Part shown: positions 16,661 through 25,659 of the stretch, one piece after another
How positions within the stretch are numbered: position 1 is the stretch's first letter
How the letters are laid out: each line of letters opens with the position of its first letter
From: an uncultured Erysipelotrichaceae bacterium
GTDB taxonomy: Bacteria > Bacillota_I > Bacilli_A > RF39 > UBA660
Direction: 5' to 3'
DNA: 34,472 nt
Assembly: GCA_902764145.1 (NCBI GenBank)
Contig: CACWUS010000015.1
Location: 1 to 34,472, forward strand
Program-made: the position numbers and the translations under genes
Notes under the pieces: model-generated
The model's database searches: none
Seen by the model: only the letters and a program-made list of their open reading frames with translations
Told to the model about the DNA's origin: nothing

Positions 16661-16752
16661 CGACTGGCGATGATGTGCAAGGTTGCTGATACACCAGGTT
16701 AAGTTGAATTATAACTTAATTACAAATCAGGTAATTTGCACTTAGCAAGTCT
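16661..16752 (+). promoter_or_regulatory. Structured S10 operon leader RNA
   Basis: Nested complementarity is visible. GACT (16662-16665) pairs with AGTC (16748-16751), and GC (16667-16668) with GC (16745-16746). GTGCAA (16675-16680) pairs with TTGCAC (16736-16741). An inner hairpin is formed by TTAAGTT (16699-16705) and AACTTAA (16713-16719). The text around GGCGATGATGTGCAAGG and GTTGCTGATACACC resembles a conserved element I recall upstream of rpsJ in other Bacilli. A role in feedback by a ribosomal protein (L4 does this in E. coli with an unrelated leader) is inference. Confidence 0.6.
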
Positions 16753-16785
16753 ATAAAAAAATTATAGGCGAAGGAGGATATTAAT

Positions 16786-17094
16786 ATGTCTAAAGACAAA
16801 GTAAGAATCAGACTTAAATCATTTGATCACAGAAGTGTTGATCAAGCTTGCTCAAAAATTGTTGAGACAGTTAAGAGAACTGGTGGTGTTGTTAGTGGAC
16901 CTGTACCACTTCCAACAGAGATCGAAAAGATCACTATTTTAAGAGCTGTTCATAAGTATAAAGATTCTCGTGAACAATTCGAAATTAGAACTCATAAGAG
17001 ACTAATTGATATTGAATCACCAAGTAAAGAAACAATTGATGCTCTTGCACATATGGATTTACCTAGTGGTGTAGATATTCAAATCAAAAAATAA
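16786..17094 (+). CDS. rpsJ: 30S ribosomal protein S10
   Basis: First gene of the operon, 102 residues as expected. The protein belongs to the 30S head and also serves as NusE in transcription antitermination. The family pattern is clear in [20 protein letters not shown] and [10 protein letters not shown] strong AAGGAGG lies 8 nt before the ATG. It is preceded by the structured leader and followed by rplC after 20 nt. Confidence 0.98.
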   Translation: MSKDKVRIRLKSFDHRSVDQACSKIVETVKRTGGVVSGPVPLPTEIEKITILRAVHKYKDSREQFEIRTHKRLIDIESPSKETIDALAHMDLPSGVDIQIKK

Positions 17095-17114
17095 TTTAAG
17101 AAAGGACAGAAAAA

Positions 17115-17909
17115 ATGAAAGGAATCTTAGGACGTAAAGTTGGAATGACTGAAGTATTCACAACTGACGGAAAATTAATACCTGTTACTGTTATTGAAGT
17201 TGAACCTAATGTTGTAACTCAAATTAAGACTAAAGAAAAAGACGGGTATGAAGCTATTCAATTAGGTGCTTTTGACAAAAAAGAAAAGTCATCTAACAAT
17301 CCTGAAAAAGGACATGCTAAAAAAGCAAATACATCACCTAAGCGCTTCTTAAAAGAAATAAGAGGAGTAGACACTGCATCTTATACTCTTGGACAAGTTA
17401 TTGAAGCTGATGTATTTAAAAAGGGAGACACAGTAGATGTAACTGGTACATCTAAGGGTAAAGGTTTCCAAGGTGTTATTAAGAGATGGAATCAATCTCG
17501 TGGACCTGAAACTCACGGTTCAACATATCATAGACGTGTTGGATCATTAGGTACAATGAGACCAATGAGAGTTTTGAAGGGTAAAAAATTACCAGGACAT
17601 ATGGGTAATGAACAAATCACTATTCAAAATTTAATGATAGTTGATGTTGATACTGAAAACAAATATATATTAGTTAGTGGAAATGTTCCAGGAGCTAAAA
17701 ATTCATTTGTATTCATTAGAGAAGCTATTAAAGGTAGTAAGTATTCAGAAGGTGTTGAACTAATTTCATATGAAGATGTTCAAACAGTAGAAGAATCTCC
17801 AGCAAATGAAGTCGTTAATAATGAAGCTGTTGTAGAAGATAATACTGTAGAAACTCCAGATGAAGTTGAAAAAACAGAAGAAACTACTAGCGAGGAGGTA
17901 TCTGAATAA
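17115..17909 (+). CDS. rplC: 50S ribosomal protein L3 with acidic C-terminal extension
   Basis: L3 is a primary-binding 50S protein near the peptidyl transferase centre. The core is typical: [13 protein letters not shown] at the start, [15 protein letters not shown], and the loop region with [15 protein letters not shown]. The protein has 264 residues against ~209 usual. The extra ~50 at the C-terminus (from about 212) are Glu/Val/Thr-rich and strongly acidic, probably disordered. The frame is clean and the stop overlaps the rplD start by one base (TAATG), so the tail is genuine and not a frameshift product. Confidence 0.97.
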   Translation: MKGILGRKVGMTEVFTTDGKLIPVTVIEVEPNVVTQIKTKEKDGYEAIQLGAFDKKEKSSNNPEKGHAKKANTSPKRFLKEIRGVDTASYTLGQVIEADVFKKGDTVDVTGTSKGKGFQGVIKRWNQSRGPETHGSTYHRRVGSLGTMRPMRVLKGKKLPGHMGNEQITIQNLMIVDVDTENKYILVSGNVPGAKNSFVFIREAIKGSKYSEGVELISYEDVQTVEESPANEVVNNEAVVEDNTVETPDEVEKTEETTSEEVSE

Positions 17910-18532
17910 TGGCAAAAGTTCAAGTTTTAAACCAAAAAGGTGAAAAAGTTAAGGATTTAACTCTTAAAGACAGCGTTTGGAATGTTGAAATAAATGAAGC
18001 TGTTATGCATGATGCAATTGTACTTGCTCAAGCATCTTTAAGACAAGGAACTGCTAGTACAAAAACTAGAAGTGAAGTTAGTGGTGGTGGACGTAAACCA
18101 TACAAACAAAAAGGAACAGGTAATGCAAGACAAGGATCTACTAGAAGCCCACAATGGCCAGGTGGTGGAATTGTTTTTGGACCTAAACCAAGAAATTATG
18201 ATAAAAAGCAAAATAAGAAAGAAAGAAGATTAGCATTAAAGAGTGCTTTAACTTCTAAATTTAAAGATAAAGAATTAGTAGTAGTTGAAAGTTTAAATAT
18301 GGAAACTAATAAAACTAAAAACTTTAATGAAATGTTAAAGAATCTTAAAATTGAAGGTAAAGCTTTAGTTGTATATTCTGAAGATAATGAAAACTTATTC
18401 TTATCATCAAGAAATAATCAAAATGTTGCTGTATTAAGCTTTGACGAGATTAATGTTTTAGATTTAGTAGCAACTAATTACTTATTAATAGATGAATCTT
18501 CTGTTAAGAAAATTGAGGAGGTGCTTAACTAA
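17909..18532 (+). CDS. rplD: 50S ribosomal protein L4
   Basis: 207 residues, normal length. L4 lines the exit tunnel; its extended loop is visible as GGGRKPYKQKGTGNARQGST and SPQWPGGGIVFGPKPRNY. In proteobacteria L4 also represses its own operon; here that could act through the leader upstream of rpsJ, which is only a possibility. It overlaps rplC and rplW by one base each, so translation is coupled. A GAGGAGG site lies in the end of rplC. Confidence 0.98.
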   Translation: MAKVQVLNQKGEKVKDLTLKDSVWNVEINEAVMHDAIVLAQASLRQGTASTKTRSEVSGGGRKPYKQKGTGNARQGSTRSPQWPGGGIVFGPKPRNYDKKQNKKERRLALKSALTSKFKDKELVVVESLNMETNKTKNFNEMLKNLKIEGKALVVYSEDNENLFLSSRNNQNVAVLSFDEINVLDLVATNYLLIDESSVKKIEEVLN

Positions 18533-18795
18533 TGAATATAATTTTAGCACCAGTTATTACTGAAAAAAGTGAAACTTTAAAAGCACAAAACGTATATGTA
18601 TTTAAAGTTAATAAGAAAGCTAATAAGACTCAAATCAAAAATGAAATTGAAAAAAGATTTGGTGTTAAAGTACTAAATGTTAATACATTAAATGCAGTAC
18701 AAAAGAAAAGAAGAGTAGGAAGATATACAGGTCTTAGCACTGCTTATAAGAAAGCATATGTTAAACTTGCTGAAGGCTCTTCTATAGAATACTAG
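18532..18795 (+). CDS. rplW: 50S ribosomal protein L23
   Basis: 87 residues, slightly short of the usual ~95. L23 sits at the tunnel exit and docks trigger factor and SRP. The family start [11 protein letters not shown] and the central [20 protein letters not shown] are present. GAGGAGG in the end of rplD provides its ribosome binding site, and it is followed by rplB after 10 nt. Confidence 0.97.
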   Translation: MNIILAPVITEKSETLKAQNVYVFKVNKKANKTQIKNEIEKRFGVKVLNVNTLNAVQKKRRVGRYTGLSTAYKKAYVKLAEGSSIEY

Positions 18796-18805
18796 GAGGG
18801 AAAAT

Positions 18806-19636
18806 ATGCCAATTAAGAATTTTAAGCCTAATACTCCTGGAACAAGAGGAATGAGTACTTTAATTAATGAAGAAATTACTTCTAGTACTCCTGAAAAAAG
18901 TCTTCTTGTTAAAAAAAGTAAAACAGGCGGAAGAAATAATCAAGGAAAAATAACTGTTCGTCATATTGGTGGTGGCGTAAGACGTAAATATCGTTTAATA
19001 GATTTTAAAAGAAATAAAGATGGTGTTGAAGGAAGAGTTGCTACTATTGAATATGATCCAAACAGAAGTGCTAATATAGCATTAGTAAATTATGCTGATG
19101 GAGAAAAAAGATATATTATCGCTCCATTAAACTTAAAAGTTGGAGATAAAATTGAAAGTGGAGTAAATGCTGATATTAAAGTAGGTAATGCATTACCACT
19201 TGAAAACATTCCTGTTGGTACAACTGTTCATAATGTTGAACTTGCACCAGGCGCTGGAGCAAAACTTGCTAGAAGTGCTGGAAGCAGTGTTCAAATTTTA
19301 GGTAAAGAAGGAAAATATGTAATCATCAGATTAAAGAGCGGTGAAACAAGAAAAGTTCTTGGAACTTGCCGTGCTACTGTTGGTGAAGTAGGAAATACTG
19401 ATTATGAACTTGTTAGTTTAGGTAAAGCAGGAAGAAAAAGACATATGGGAATTAGACCTACAGTTCGTGGATCTGTTATGAACCCTAATGATCACCCACA
19501 TGGTGGTGGTGAAGGTAGAGCTCCTGTTGGACGTGCTCAACCAATGACTCCTTGGGGTAAACCAGCTCTAGGACTTAAGACTAGAAAAACTAAAAAAGCA
19601 TCTGAGAAATTAATCATGACAGGACGTAAGAAATAA
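18806..19636 (+). CDS. rplB: 50S ribosomal protein L2
   Basis: 276 residues, normal. L2 bridges the subunits near the peptidyl transferase centre. The conserved [15 protein letters not shown] with its central His is intact, as are [13 protein letters not shown] and [10 protein letters not shown]. The ATG follows TAGGAGGG. It lies between rplW and rpsS in the standard order. Confidence 0.98.
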   Translation: MPIKNFKPNTPGTRGMSTLINEEITSSTPEKSLLVKKSKTGGRNNQGKITVRHIGGGVRRKYRLIDFKRNKDGVEGRVATIEYDPNRSANIALVNYADGEKRYIIAPLNLKVGDKIESGVNADIKVGNALPLENIPVGTTVHNVELAPGAGAKLARSAGSSVQILGKEGKYVIIRLKSGETRKVLGTCRATVGEVGNTDYELVSLGKAGRKRHMGIRPTVRGSVMNPNDHPHGGGEGRAPVGRAQPMTPWGKPALGLKTRKTKKASEKLIMTGRKK

Positions 19637-19655
19637 TTAAGAAAGGAACCGTAAA

Positions 19656-19925
19656 ATGTCAAGAAGTTTAAAAAAAGGACCTTATACATTTCCTAGACTT
19701 TTAAAAAGAGTTAGAGAATTAAATGAAAAAGGTAAAAAAGAAGTAATAAAAACTTGGTCAAGACGTTCTACTATATACCCTGAATTTGTTGGACATACAT
19801 TTGCTGTTCATAATGGACGTGAATTTATTCCTGTATATGTTACTGAGGATATGGTTGGACACAAACTTGGAGAGTTTGCTTTAACTCGTAAGTTTAATGG
19901 CCATGCTGGAAGCGGTAAGAAATAG
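19656..19925 (+). CDS. rpsS: 30S ribosomal protein S19
   Basis: 89 residues. S19 forms a complex with S13 in the 30S head. The family motifs [23 protein letters not shown] and [18 protein letters not shown] are all present. AAGAAAGGA precedes the start, and rplV follows after 10 nt. Confidence 0.98.
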   Translation: MSRSLKKGPYTFPRLLKRVRELNEKGKKEVIKTWSRRSTIYPEFVGHTFAVHNGREFIPVYVTEDMVGHKLGEFALTRKFNGHAGSGKK

Positions 19926-19935
19926 GAGGGTATAA

Positions 19936-20286
19936 ATGGAAACATATAGTATACATAAAGGTGCACAAATCGCACCATTAAAAGCAAGAATGACTCTTGA
20001 TCTTATCAGAGGTAAAAAAGTATCTCAAGCTGAAGCAATTCTACTTACTACTAATACTAAAGCAAGTAGATTAATAATTAAAGTTTTAAATTCTGCAGTT
20101 AGTAATGCAGTTAATAATTTTGGAGCTAATAAAGAAGACTTGGTTATTAAAGAAACTTATATTAGTGAAGGAAGAACTTTAAAGAGAAGAAAAGCTGCAT
20201 CTCATTCAAGAGTTGCTAAAAATTATCATAGAACAAGCCATATTTATGTATGTGTTACAGATAATATGGAAAAGAAGGAGGACTAA
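19936..20286 (+). CDS. rplV: 50S ribosomal protein L22
   Basis: 116 residues. L22 lines the exit tunnel with a beta-hairpin, recognisable here around [20 protein letters not shown], followed by RTSHIYV. The hairpin tip differs from common bacterial versions but keeps its length and basic character. It begins behind TAGGAGGG and ends 2 nt before rpsC. Confidence 0.96.
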   Translation: METYSIHKGAQIAPLKARMTLDLIRGKKVSQAEAILLTTNTKASRLIIKVLNSAVSNAVNNFGANKEDLVIKETYISEGRTLKRRKAASHSRVAKNYHRTSHIYVCVTDNMEKKED

Positions 20287-20288
20287 AC

Positions 20289-20966
20289 ATGGGACAAAAG
20301 GTAAGTCCAGTCGGACTTAGAGTTGGTATTAACAGAGACTGGGAAAGTAAATGGTATGCACCAACTAAAGATTTTGCTAAATATTTAAATACTGATTTAA
20401 AAATCAGAAAATATTTAGATAAAGAATTAAAGGGATGTTCAGTTGCTTCTATCTTAATTGAAAGAAATAACAAGAGAACTAATGTTACAATCAATACATC
20501 TAAGCCTGGTATCATTATTGGTAAAGGTGGAGCTGATATTGAAAAACATAAAAAAGCTCTTCAAAAATTAACAGGAGAAGAAATCTATTTATCAATAGTT
20601 GAAGTTAAGAATCCTGATTTAAATGCTGCATTAGTAGCTGAAAATATCGCACTTCAAATTCAAAATAGAGCATCTTTCAGAGCTGTACAAAAAAGAGCTA
20701 TTAGAAACACAATGAAAGCAGGAGCAGTTGGTATTAAAGTTGCTGTATCTGGTCGTTTAGCAGGAGCTGAAATGGCTCGTACTGAAGGATATACTGAAGG
20801 AACTGTACCACTTCATACTTTAAGAGCTGATATAGATTATGCTCATAAAGAAGCTGATACAATCTATGGTAAGATTGGTGTTAAAGTATGGATTTACAAA
20901 GGTGAAATACTTCCTGCTAAGAATACAAAGGGAGGTAATGAAGATGTTAATTCCAAAAAGAACTAA
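20289..20966 (+). CDS. rpsC: 30S ribosomal protein S3
   Basis: 225 residues. S3 is part of the mRNA entry helicase region of the 30S. The start [13 protein letters not shown] is diagnostic, and the KH domain has the loop [14 protein letters not shown]. The Arg-rich mRNA-entry stretch [20 protein letters not shown] follows. Its last 23 nt overlap the start of rplP, and its own start follows GAAGGAGG inside rplV. Confidence 0.98.
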   Translation: MGQKVSPVGLRVGINRDWESKWYAPTKDFAKYLNTDLKIRKYLDKELKGCSVASILIERNNKRTNVTINTSKPGIIIGKGGADIEKHKKALQKLTGEEIYLSIVEVKNPDLNAALVAENIALQIQNRASFRAVQKRAIRNTMKAGAVGIKVAVSGRLAGAEMARTEGYTEGTVPLHTLRADIDYAHKEADTIYGKIGVKVWIYKGEILPAKNTKGGNEDVNSKKN

Positions 20967-21366
20967 ATATAGAAAACCTCATAGAGTAAGCTACGAAGGA
21001 AAAGCTAAAGGTAATACTGTATTAACTCAAGGTGAATATGGTCTTATGGCTAAAGAAGGAGCATACATAACAGCAAGACAAATTGAAGCAGCTAGAATTG
21101 CTATGACTCGTTATATGAAAAGTTTTAAAAGAGGAAAAGTATTCATTAATATTTTCCCACATTTAGCAAGAACTAAAAAACCTGCTGAAGTACGTATGGG
21201 TAGTGGAAAAGGTAATGTTGAAGAATGGGCAGCTGTAGTTAAAGAAGGTAAAATCATGTTTGAAATGACTGATGTTACTGAAGATATTGCTAGAGAAGCA
21301 TTCCGTTTAGCAGGACACAAACTACCAATTAAAACAAAATTTGTTGCAAAGGAAGTGGCTAAATAA
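20944..21366 (+). CDS. rplP: 50S ribosomal protein L16
   Basis: The start is ATG 20944, giving the normal [15 protein letters not shown]-terminus and 140 residues; GGGAGG lies 8 nt before it. A longer in-frame reading from 20839 only shadows rpsC. L16 contacts the A-site tRNA elbow on the 50[23 protein letters not shown] and [16 protein letters not shown] are conserved. It overlaps rpsC by 23 nt and rpmC by one base. Confidence 0.97.
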   Translation: MLIPKRTKYRKPHRVSYEGKAKGNTVLTQGEYGLMAKEGAYITARQIEAARIAMTRYMKSFKRGKVFINIFPHLARTKKPAEVRMGSGKGNVEEWAAVVKEGKIMFEMTDVTEDIAREAFRLAGHKLPIKTKFVAKEVAK

Positions 21367-21575
21367 TGAAGATGGCAGATATTAGAAAATTAACCACTGA
21401 AGATTTAAATAAGAGACTTGAAGAAAATAAAAAAGAATTATTTAATTTGAAATTCTCAGCTGCAACTGGTAATTTAGAAAAGCCTCATAGAATTAAGGAA
21501 TTAAGACATGAAGTTGCTAAAATTAAAACAGTTATTAGAGAAAGAGAATTAAGTGAAGTTAAGGAGGCTAACTAA
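21366..21575 (+). CDS. rpmC: 50S ribosomal protein L29
   Basis: 69 residues from ATG 21366 (67 if ATG 21372 is used; both are in frame and start close to the usual MADIR). L29 is a two-helix protein beside L23 at the tunnel exit. [20 protein letters not shown] is the family core. It overlaps rplP and rpsQ by one base each. Confidence 0.96.
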   Translation: MKMADIRKLTTEDLNKRLEENKKELFNLKFSAATGNLEKPHRIKELRHEVAKIKTVIRERELSEVKEAN

Positions 21576-21832
21576 TGGAAAAGGCAAAACAAGAATTAGT
21601 TGGAAAAGTTGTTAGTACAGCTTGTAATAAAACTATTACTATTGAAGTTGTAACTTATAAAAAGCATCCACTTTACAAGAAAAATGTAAAAACTACTAAA
21701 AAGTATGCAGTACATGATGAAGAGAATAAAGCTAAAGTAGGAGATATAGTAAAAGTAGTATCTTCTCGTCCTCTATCAAAAACTAAAAGATATGTTTTAG
21801 ATAGTATTGTTGAGGAAGCTGTTATTCTTTAA
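21575..21832 (+). CDS. rpsQ: 30S ribosomal protein S17
   Basis: 85 residues. S17 is an OB-fold protein that binds 16S rRNA early in 30S assembly. The pattern [24 protein letters not shown] and [11 protein letters not shown] is typical. AAGGAGG in the end of rpmC serves as its ribosome binding site. Confidence 0.97.
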   Translation: MEKAKQELVGKVVSTACNKTITIEVVTYKKHPLYKKNVKTTKKYAVHDEENKAKVGDIVKVVSSRPLSKTKRYVLDSIVEEAVIL

Positions 21833-21850
21833 TTAAGAAAGGAGAGAGTT

Positions 21851-22219
21851 ATGATACAACCAGAAAGCCGTTTAAAGGTAGCTGACAATTCAGGCGCTCG
21901 TGAAATCTTAGTAATCAGAGTACTTGGTGGAAGCAAAGTAAAAAGCGGAAATATAGGAGATGTTGTTGTTGGTACAGTTAAAAAAGCTATTCCAAATTCA
22001 AACACTCCAAAAGGAAAAGTAGTTAAAGCTGTTATTGTAAGAACAGTTCAAGGAGTATCAAGAGCAGATGGAAGTCATATTAAATTTGATGACAATGCTT
22101 GCGTACTTATAAAAGATGATAATAGTCCTGTAGGAACTCGTGTTCTAGGACCTGTAGCTAGAGAACTTCGTGATAAGAACTATATGAAAATTGTTTCACT
22201 AGCTCCAGAAGTTTTATAG
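21851..22219 (+). CDS. rplN: 50S ribosomal protein L14
   Basis: 122 residues, the standard length. L14 contributes to an intersubunit bridge. [19 protein letters not shown] at the start and [16 protein letters not shown] near the end are family signatures. A GAAAGGAGAG site precedes it. Confidence 0.98.
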   Translation: MIQPESRLKVADNSGAREILVIRVLGGSKVKSGNIGDVVVGTVKKAIPNSNTPKGKVVKAVIVRTVQGVSRADGSHIKFDDNACVLIKDDNSPVGTRVLGPVARELRDKNYMKIVSLAPEVL

Positions 22220-22228
22220 GAGGATAAC

Positions 22229-22561
22229 ATGAAGATAAAAGTTGGAGATAATGTACGTGTTATTACTGGAAGCAATAAAGGAAAAGAAGGAAAAGTTCTT
22301 AAAGTTTTAAGAAGTGAAAACAAAGTTGTAGTAGATGGTATTAATATTGTTAAGAAACATTTAAAACCAAATCGTACTAATGAAACTGGTGGAATTCTTG
22401 AAATTGAAGCACCTATCCACATTTCTAATGTTAAAGTTGCTACTAAAGAAGTAAAAAAAGAAGAAAAGAAAGCTGAAAAAGCTGCAAAAAAAGAGACTAA
22501 AAAGGAAGTAAAAGAAACTAAAAAGACTTCTAAGAAAAAAGAAGAAAAAGAAAGTAAGTAG
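22229..22561 (+). CDS. rplX: 50S ribosomal protein L24 with Lys-rich C-terminal tail
   Basis: 110 residues. The KOW-containing core is normal: [22 protein letters not shown] and [13 protein letters not shown]24 starts 50S assembly at the 5' end of 23S rRNA. The last ~35 residues replace the usual C-terminus by an almost pure Lys/Glu/Ala tail, probably helical or disordered. It starts behind TAGGAGG and ends 7 nt before rplE. Confidence 0.96.
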   Translation: MKIKVGDNVRVITGSNKGKEGKVLKVLRSENKVVVDGINIVKKHLKPNRTNETGGILEIEAPIHISNVKVATKEVKKEEKKAEKAAKKETKKEVKETKKTSKKKEEKESK

Positions 22562-22568
22562 GTGAATT

Positions 22569-23108
22569 ATGGAAACATTAAAAAAATTATATGAAGAAGA
22601 AATAGTTCCAAATTTAACTAAAAAGTTTAACTACACTACTAAAATGCAAGTACCTAGATTAGAAAAAATAGTTCTAAATATGGGTGTAGGTGATGCTACT
22701 ATTGATCAAAAGTATTTAGATGCTGCTGTTAAAGATTTAGAAGCATTATCTGGACAAAAACCAGTTATTACAACTGCTAAAAAGTCAATTGCAGGTTTCA
22801 AACTTAGAGAAGGAAATAAAATTGGTTGTAAGGTTACTTTAAGAGGAGATAATATGTATAACTTCTTAAATAAATTAATTACAATCGCACTTCCAAGAGT
22901 TAGAGATTTTAGAGGAATATCTAAAAATAGTTTTGATGGAAGAGGTAATTATACTCTTGGTATCAAAGAGCAATTAGTATTTCCTGAAGTAGAATATGAT
23001 CAAGTTGTTAAAGTAAGAGGACTTGATATCGTTATGGTTACAACTGCTAATACTAACGAAGAAGCACTTGCTTTATTAACTGAGTTTGGGTTACCTTTTA
23101 GAAAGTAG
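22569..23108 (+). CDS. rplE: 50S ribosomal protein L5
   Basis: 179 residues, normal length. L5 binds 5S rRNA and contacts S13 and P-site t[32 protein letters not shown] and [17 protein letters not shown] are diagnostic. The ribosome binding site is AGTAGGTGA. Confidence 0.98.
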   Translation: METLKKLYEEEIVPNLTKKFNYTTKMQVPRLEKIVLNMGVGDATIDQKYLDAAVKDLEALSGQKPVITTAKKSIAGFKLREGNKIGCKVTLRGDNMYNFLNKLITIALPRVRDFRGISKNSFDGRGNYTLGIKEQLVFPEVEYDQVVKVRGLDIVMVTTANTNEEALALLTEFGLPFRK

Positions 23109-23122
23109 GAAAGGAAATATTT

Positions 23123-23308
23123 ATGGCAAAGAAAAGTAAATTAATATCACAACAAAGAGGAAGTAAATTCTCTACTAGAAATTATACTAGATGTACTAGA
23201 TGTGGTCGTCCACATGGTGTACTTAGCAAATTCGGTTTATGCCGTATATGTTTTAGAGAACTTGCTTATAAAGGACAAATACCAGGCGTTAAAAAATCAA
23301 GCTGGTAA
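23123..23308 (+). CDS. rpsN: 30S ribosomal protein S14, zinc-binding type
   Basis: 61 residues, the short zinc-ribbon form of S14. Cys24-x2-Cys27 and Cys40-x2-Cys43 (CTRC ... CRIC) are intact, so it should bind Zn. The protein belongs to the 30S head. A 68-nt AT-rich gap with no recognisable feature separates it from rpsH. Confidence 0.98.
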   Translation: MAKKSKLISQQRGSKFSTRNYTRCTRCGRPHGVLSKFGLCRICFRELAYKGQIPGVKKSSW

Positions 23309-23376
23309 TAAATTAAAAAATAAATTTTATAAACCAATAATTAACCAATGAGTGTTAATAAGAAGGGAGGCCTATA

Positions 23377-23772
23377 ATGGTTAATGACACTATAGCAGAT
23401 ATGCTTACAAGAATTCGTAATGCTAATGCTATGAAGTATAAAACTGTTGAAATACCAGGTACTAAAATGACTAGAGGTATTGCTGATATTTTAACAAAAG
23501 AAGGATTTATTGATGGTTATGACACTAACAAATTAGCTGTTGGTGAAATGCTAGTTTTAAATCTTAAATATTCAAAATCTAAAGAAAGAGTAATCACTGG
23601 CCTAAAAAGAATAAGTAAACCAGGATTACGTGTGTATGCTAAAGCTGATGAAATGCCAAGAGTTCTAAATGGACTAGGAATTGCTATTATATCAACTTCA
23701 GAAGGTCTTATGACTGATAAAGAAGCTAGAGCAAAGAAAATTGGTGGAGAAGTTTTAGCTTATATATGGTAG
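23377..23772 (+). CDS. rpsH: 30S ribosomal protein S8
   Basis: 131 residues. S8 is a primary 16S-binding protein. The start [15 protein letters not shown] and the C-terminal [21 protein letters not shown] are typical. It has a strong GGGAGG site 9 nt before the ATG, which may support re-initiation after the 68-nt gap. Confidence 0.98.
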   Translation: MVNDTIADMLTRIRNANAMKYKTVEIPGTKMTRGIADILTKEGFIDGYDTNKLAVGEMLVLNLKYSKSKERVITGLKRISKPGLRVYAKADEMPRVLNGLGIAIISTSEGLMTDKEARAKKIGGEVLAYIW

Positions 23773-23779
23773 GTGTGTT

Positions 23780-24325
23780 ATGAGTAGAATCGGAAATAGA
23801 ATATTAACTATTCCAGCAGGAGTAGAAGTAAATGTTGAAGGAAACAAAATAACAACTAAAGGACCAAAAGGTACACTTGAATTCAATTTTAAGAGTGATA
23901 GTGTAGATGTTAAGGTTGAAGGAAATGAAGTACATGTAACTCGTAAGAATGATCTTAAAACTTCTAAACAATTACATGGTACTACTAATTCAACAATTAA
24001 CAATATGATGATTGGTGTAAGTGAAGGATTTAAAAGAGAATTAGAAATCAATGGTGTTGGATATAGATTTCAAGTTCAAGGAAATAAGCTAATTATTTCA
24101 GCTGGATATTCTCACAACGTTGAATTAGTGGCTCCAGCAGGTATTAAATTAGAAATGCCTGATAAATCACAAACTGAATTAATTGTTAGTGGATATGACA
24201 AACAAGCAGTTAGTGAATTTGCTGCTAATATTAGAAAAGTAAGAAAACCTGAACCATACAAAGGAAAAGGTATTAAGTTTAAAGAAGAACATATCCGTCG
24301 TAAAGAAGGAAAGAAAGCTGCATAG
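23780..24325 (+). CDS. rplF: 50S ribosomal protein L6
   Basis: 181 residues in two duplicated domains, as usual. L6 lies near the factor-binding site. SRIGNRILTIPAGVEV, GPKGTLEF, and the C-terminal RKPEPYKGKGIKF motif are present. It follows rpsH after 7 nt with a TAGGTG site. Confidence 0.98.
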   Translation: MSRIGNRILTIPAGVEVNVEGNKITTKGPKGTLEFNFKSDSVDVKVEGNEVHVTRKNDLKTSKQLHGTTNSTINNMMIGVSEGFKRELEINGVGYRFQVQGNKLIISAGYSHNVELVAPAGIKLEMPDKSQTELIVSGYDKQAVSEFAANIRKVRKPEPYKGKGIKFKEEHIRRKEGKKAA

Positions 24326-24335
24326 GAGGTAAATT

Positions 24336-24689
24336 ATGATAAGAAAAGAATCAAAAAATGATATGAGATTAAGAAGACATAAGAAAATCAGAAGAACTTT
24401 ATCTGGTACTGAAACAACTCCTAGACTAAGCGTATTTAGAAGTAATGCTGCTATATCAGCACAATTAATAGATGATGTTAAAGGTGTTACATTAGCAAGT
24501 TCATCTTCTAAAGAACTAAAAATCAAAAATAATAATCTTGAAGCTGCTAGTGCAGTAGGAAAAGACATAGCAGAAAAAGCTAAAAAGGCTAAGATCAAAA
24601 CAGTAGTATTTGATCGTAGTGGTTATCTATATCATGGACGTGTTAAAGCATTAGCTGAAGCAGCTCGTGAAAATGGACTAGAATTCTAG
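24336..24689 (+). CDS. rplR: 50S ribosomal protein L18
   Basis: 117 residues. L18 binds 5S r[55 protein letters not shown] are typical. It starts behind TAGGAGG. A long open frame on the opposite strand here has no support of its own. Confidence 0.98.
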   Translation: MIRKESKNDMRLRRHKKIRRTLSGTETTPRLSVFRSNAAISAQLIDDVKGVTLASSSSKELKIKNNNLEAASAVGKDIAEKAKKAKIKTVVFDRSGYLYHGRVKALAEAARENGLEF

Positions 24690-24699
24690 GGAGGAAATT

Positions 24700-25215
24700 A
24701 TGAACGATAATAGAAAAAATACTCGTGAACCTAAGAAATTATATGAAGATAAAATTATATCTATCGGAAAAGTTACTAAGGTTACACAAGGTGGACGTAA
24801 TTTTAGATTTTCAGCTACTGTTGCAGTAGGAGATAGAAAAGGTAACGTAGGAATTGGTACTGGTAAAAGTAAAGAAATCCCAGTTGCTGTTAGTAAAGCA
24901 ATAAAGGAAGCTGAAAAAAATATTATTCACGTAAATTTAGTTGAAGATAGAACAATTTCACATCAAGTTACTGGTGTATGTGGAGCTGCTAAAGTATTAA
25001 TTAGACCTGCTAAAGCTGGTCGTGGAATTATTGCTGGTGGTGCTTCAAGAATCGTTCTTGAACTTGCAGGTGTTAAAGATGTTGTTGCTAAATCTTTAGG
25101 AAGCAATACTCAAATAAATACTGCTAAAGCAACTATCGAAGCTCTTTCTAATCAAAGAACAATCGAACATGTTGCACAGTTACGTGGAAAAACAGTTGAG
25201 GAGGTTCTAAACTAA
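24700..25215 (+). CDS. rpsE: 30S ribosomal protein S5
   Basis: 171 residues. S5 acts in decoding fidelity and mRNA unwinding. [19 protein letters not shown], the [17 protein letters not shown] segment and [20 protein letters not shown] are conserved. The next gene is rplO with a one-base overlap; the usual rpmD in between is absent. Confidence 0.98.
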   Translation: MNDNRKNTREPKKLYEDKIISIGKVTKVTQGGRNFRFSATVAVGDRKGNVGIGTGKSKEIPVAVSKAIKEAEKNIIHVNLVEDRTISHQVTGVCGAAKVLIRPAKAGRGIIAGGASRIVLELAGVKDVVAKSLGSNTQINTAKATIEALSNQRTIEHVAQLRGKTVEEVLN

Positions 25216-25658
25216 TGAAATTACATGAATTAAGTGCAGTTGATGGATCAACTCATAGAAGAAAAGTTGTTGGACGTGGACCAGGAAGTGGACATGGTAA
25301 AACATCAGGACGTGGTGAAAAAGGACAAAAAGCAAGAAGTGGTGGAGGAGTACACATTTGGTTTGAAGGTGGACAAACTCCATTATATAAGAGACTTCCA
25401 AGAAGAGGATTCTCAAATGCAAGATTTGCCACAAAATATGCTATAATTAATGTTTCAGATTTAAATAGATTTAAAGATGGAGACACAGTTACTCCAGAAA
25501 CATTAAAAGAAGCTGGTCTTGTTAAAAAAGAATTAAATGGAATTAAAGTTTTAGGAAATGGTAAATTAGAAAAGAAATTAACTGTTAAAGCTAACGTATT
25601 TACTAATAGTGCTATTACTAAAATAGAGGAATTGGGTGGAACTACGGAGGTGATTTAA
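25215..25658 (+). CDS. rplO: 50S ribosomal protein L15
   Basis: 147 residues. L15 acts late in 50S assembly. The Gly/Arg-rich N-terminal half ([36 protein letters not shown]) is diagnostic. It overlaps rpsE by one base and is followed by secY after 1 nt, whose ribosome binding site GGAGGTGA lies in its end. Confidence 0.98.
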   Translation: MKLHELSAVDGSTHRRKVVGRGPGSGHGKTSGRGEKGQKARSGGGVHIWFEGGQTPLYKRLPRRGFSNARFATKYAIINVSDLNRFKDGDTVTPETLKEAGLVKKELNGIKVLGNGKLEKKLTVKANVFTNSAITKIEELGGTTEVI

Positions 25659-25659
25659 G

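Noticed and set aside
20839-20943. Upstream extension of rplP
   Set aside because: It only re-reads rpsC in another frame; the conserved L16 N-terminus starts at 20944 behind GGGAGG.
24179-24598. Minus-strand 139-residue frame opposite rplF/rplR
   Set aside because: It lies opposite two certain ribosomal genes and has no recognisable family; a compositional shadow.
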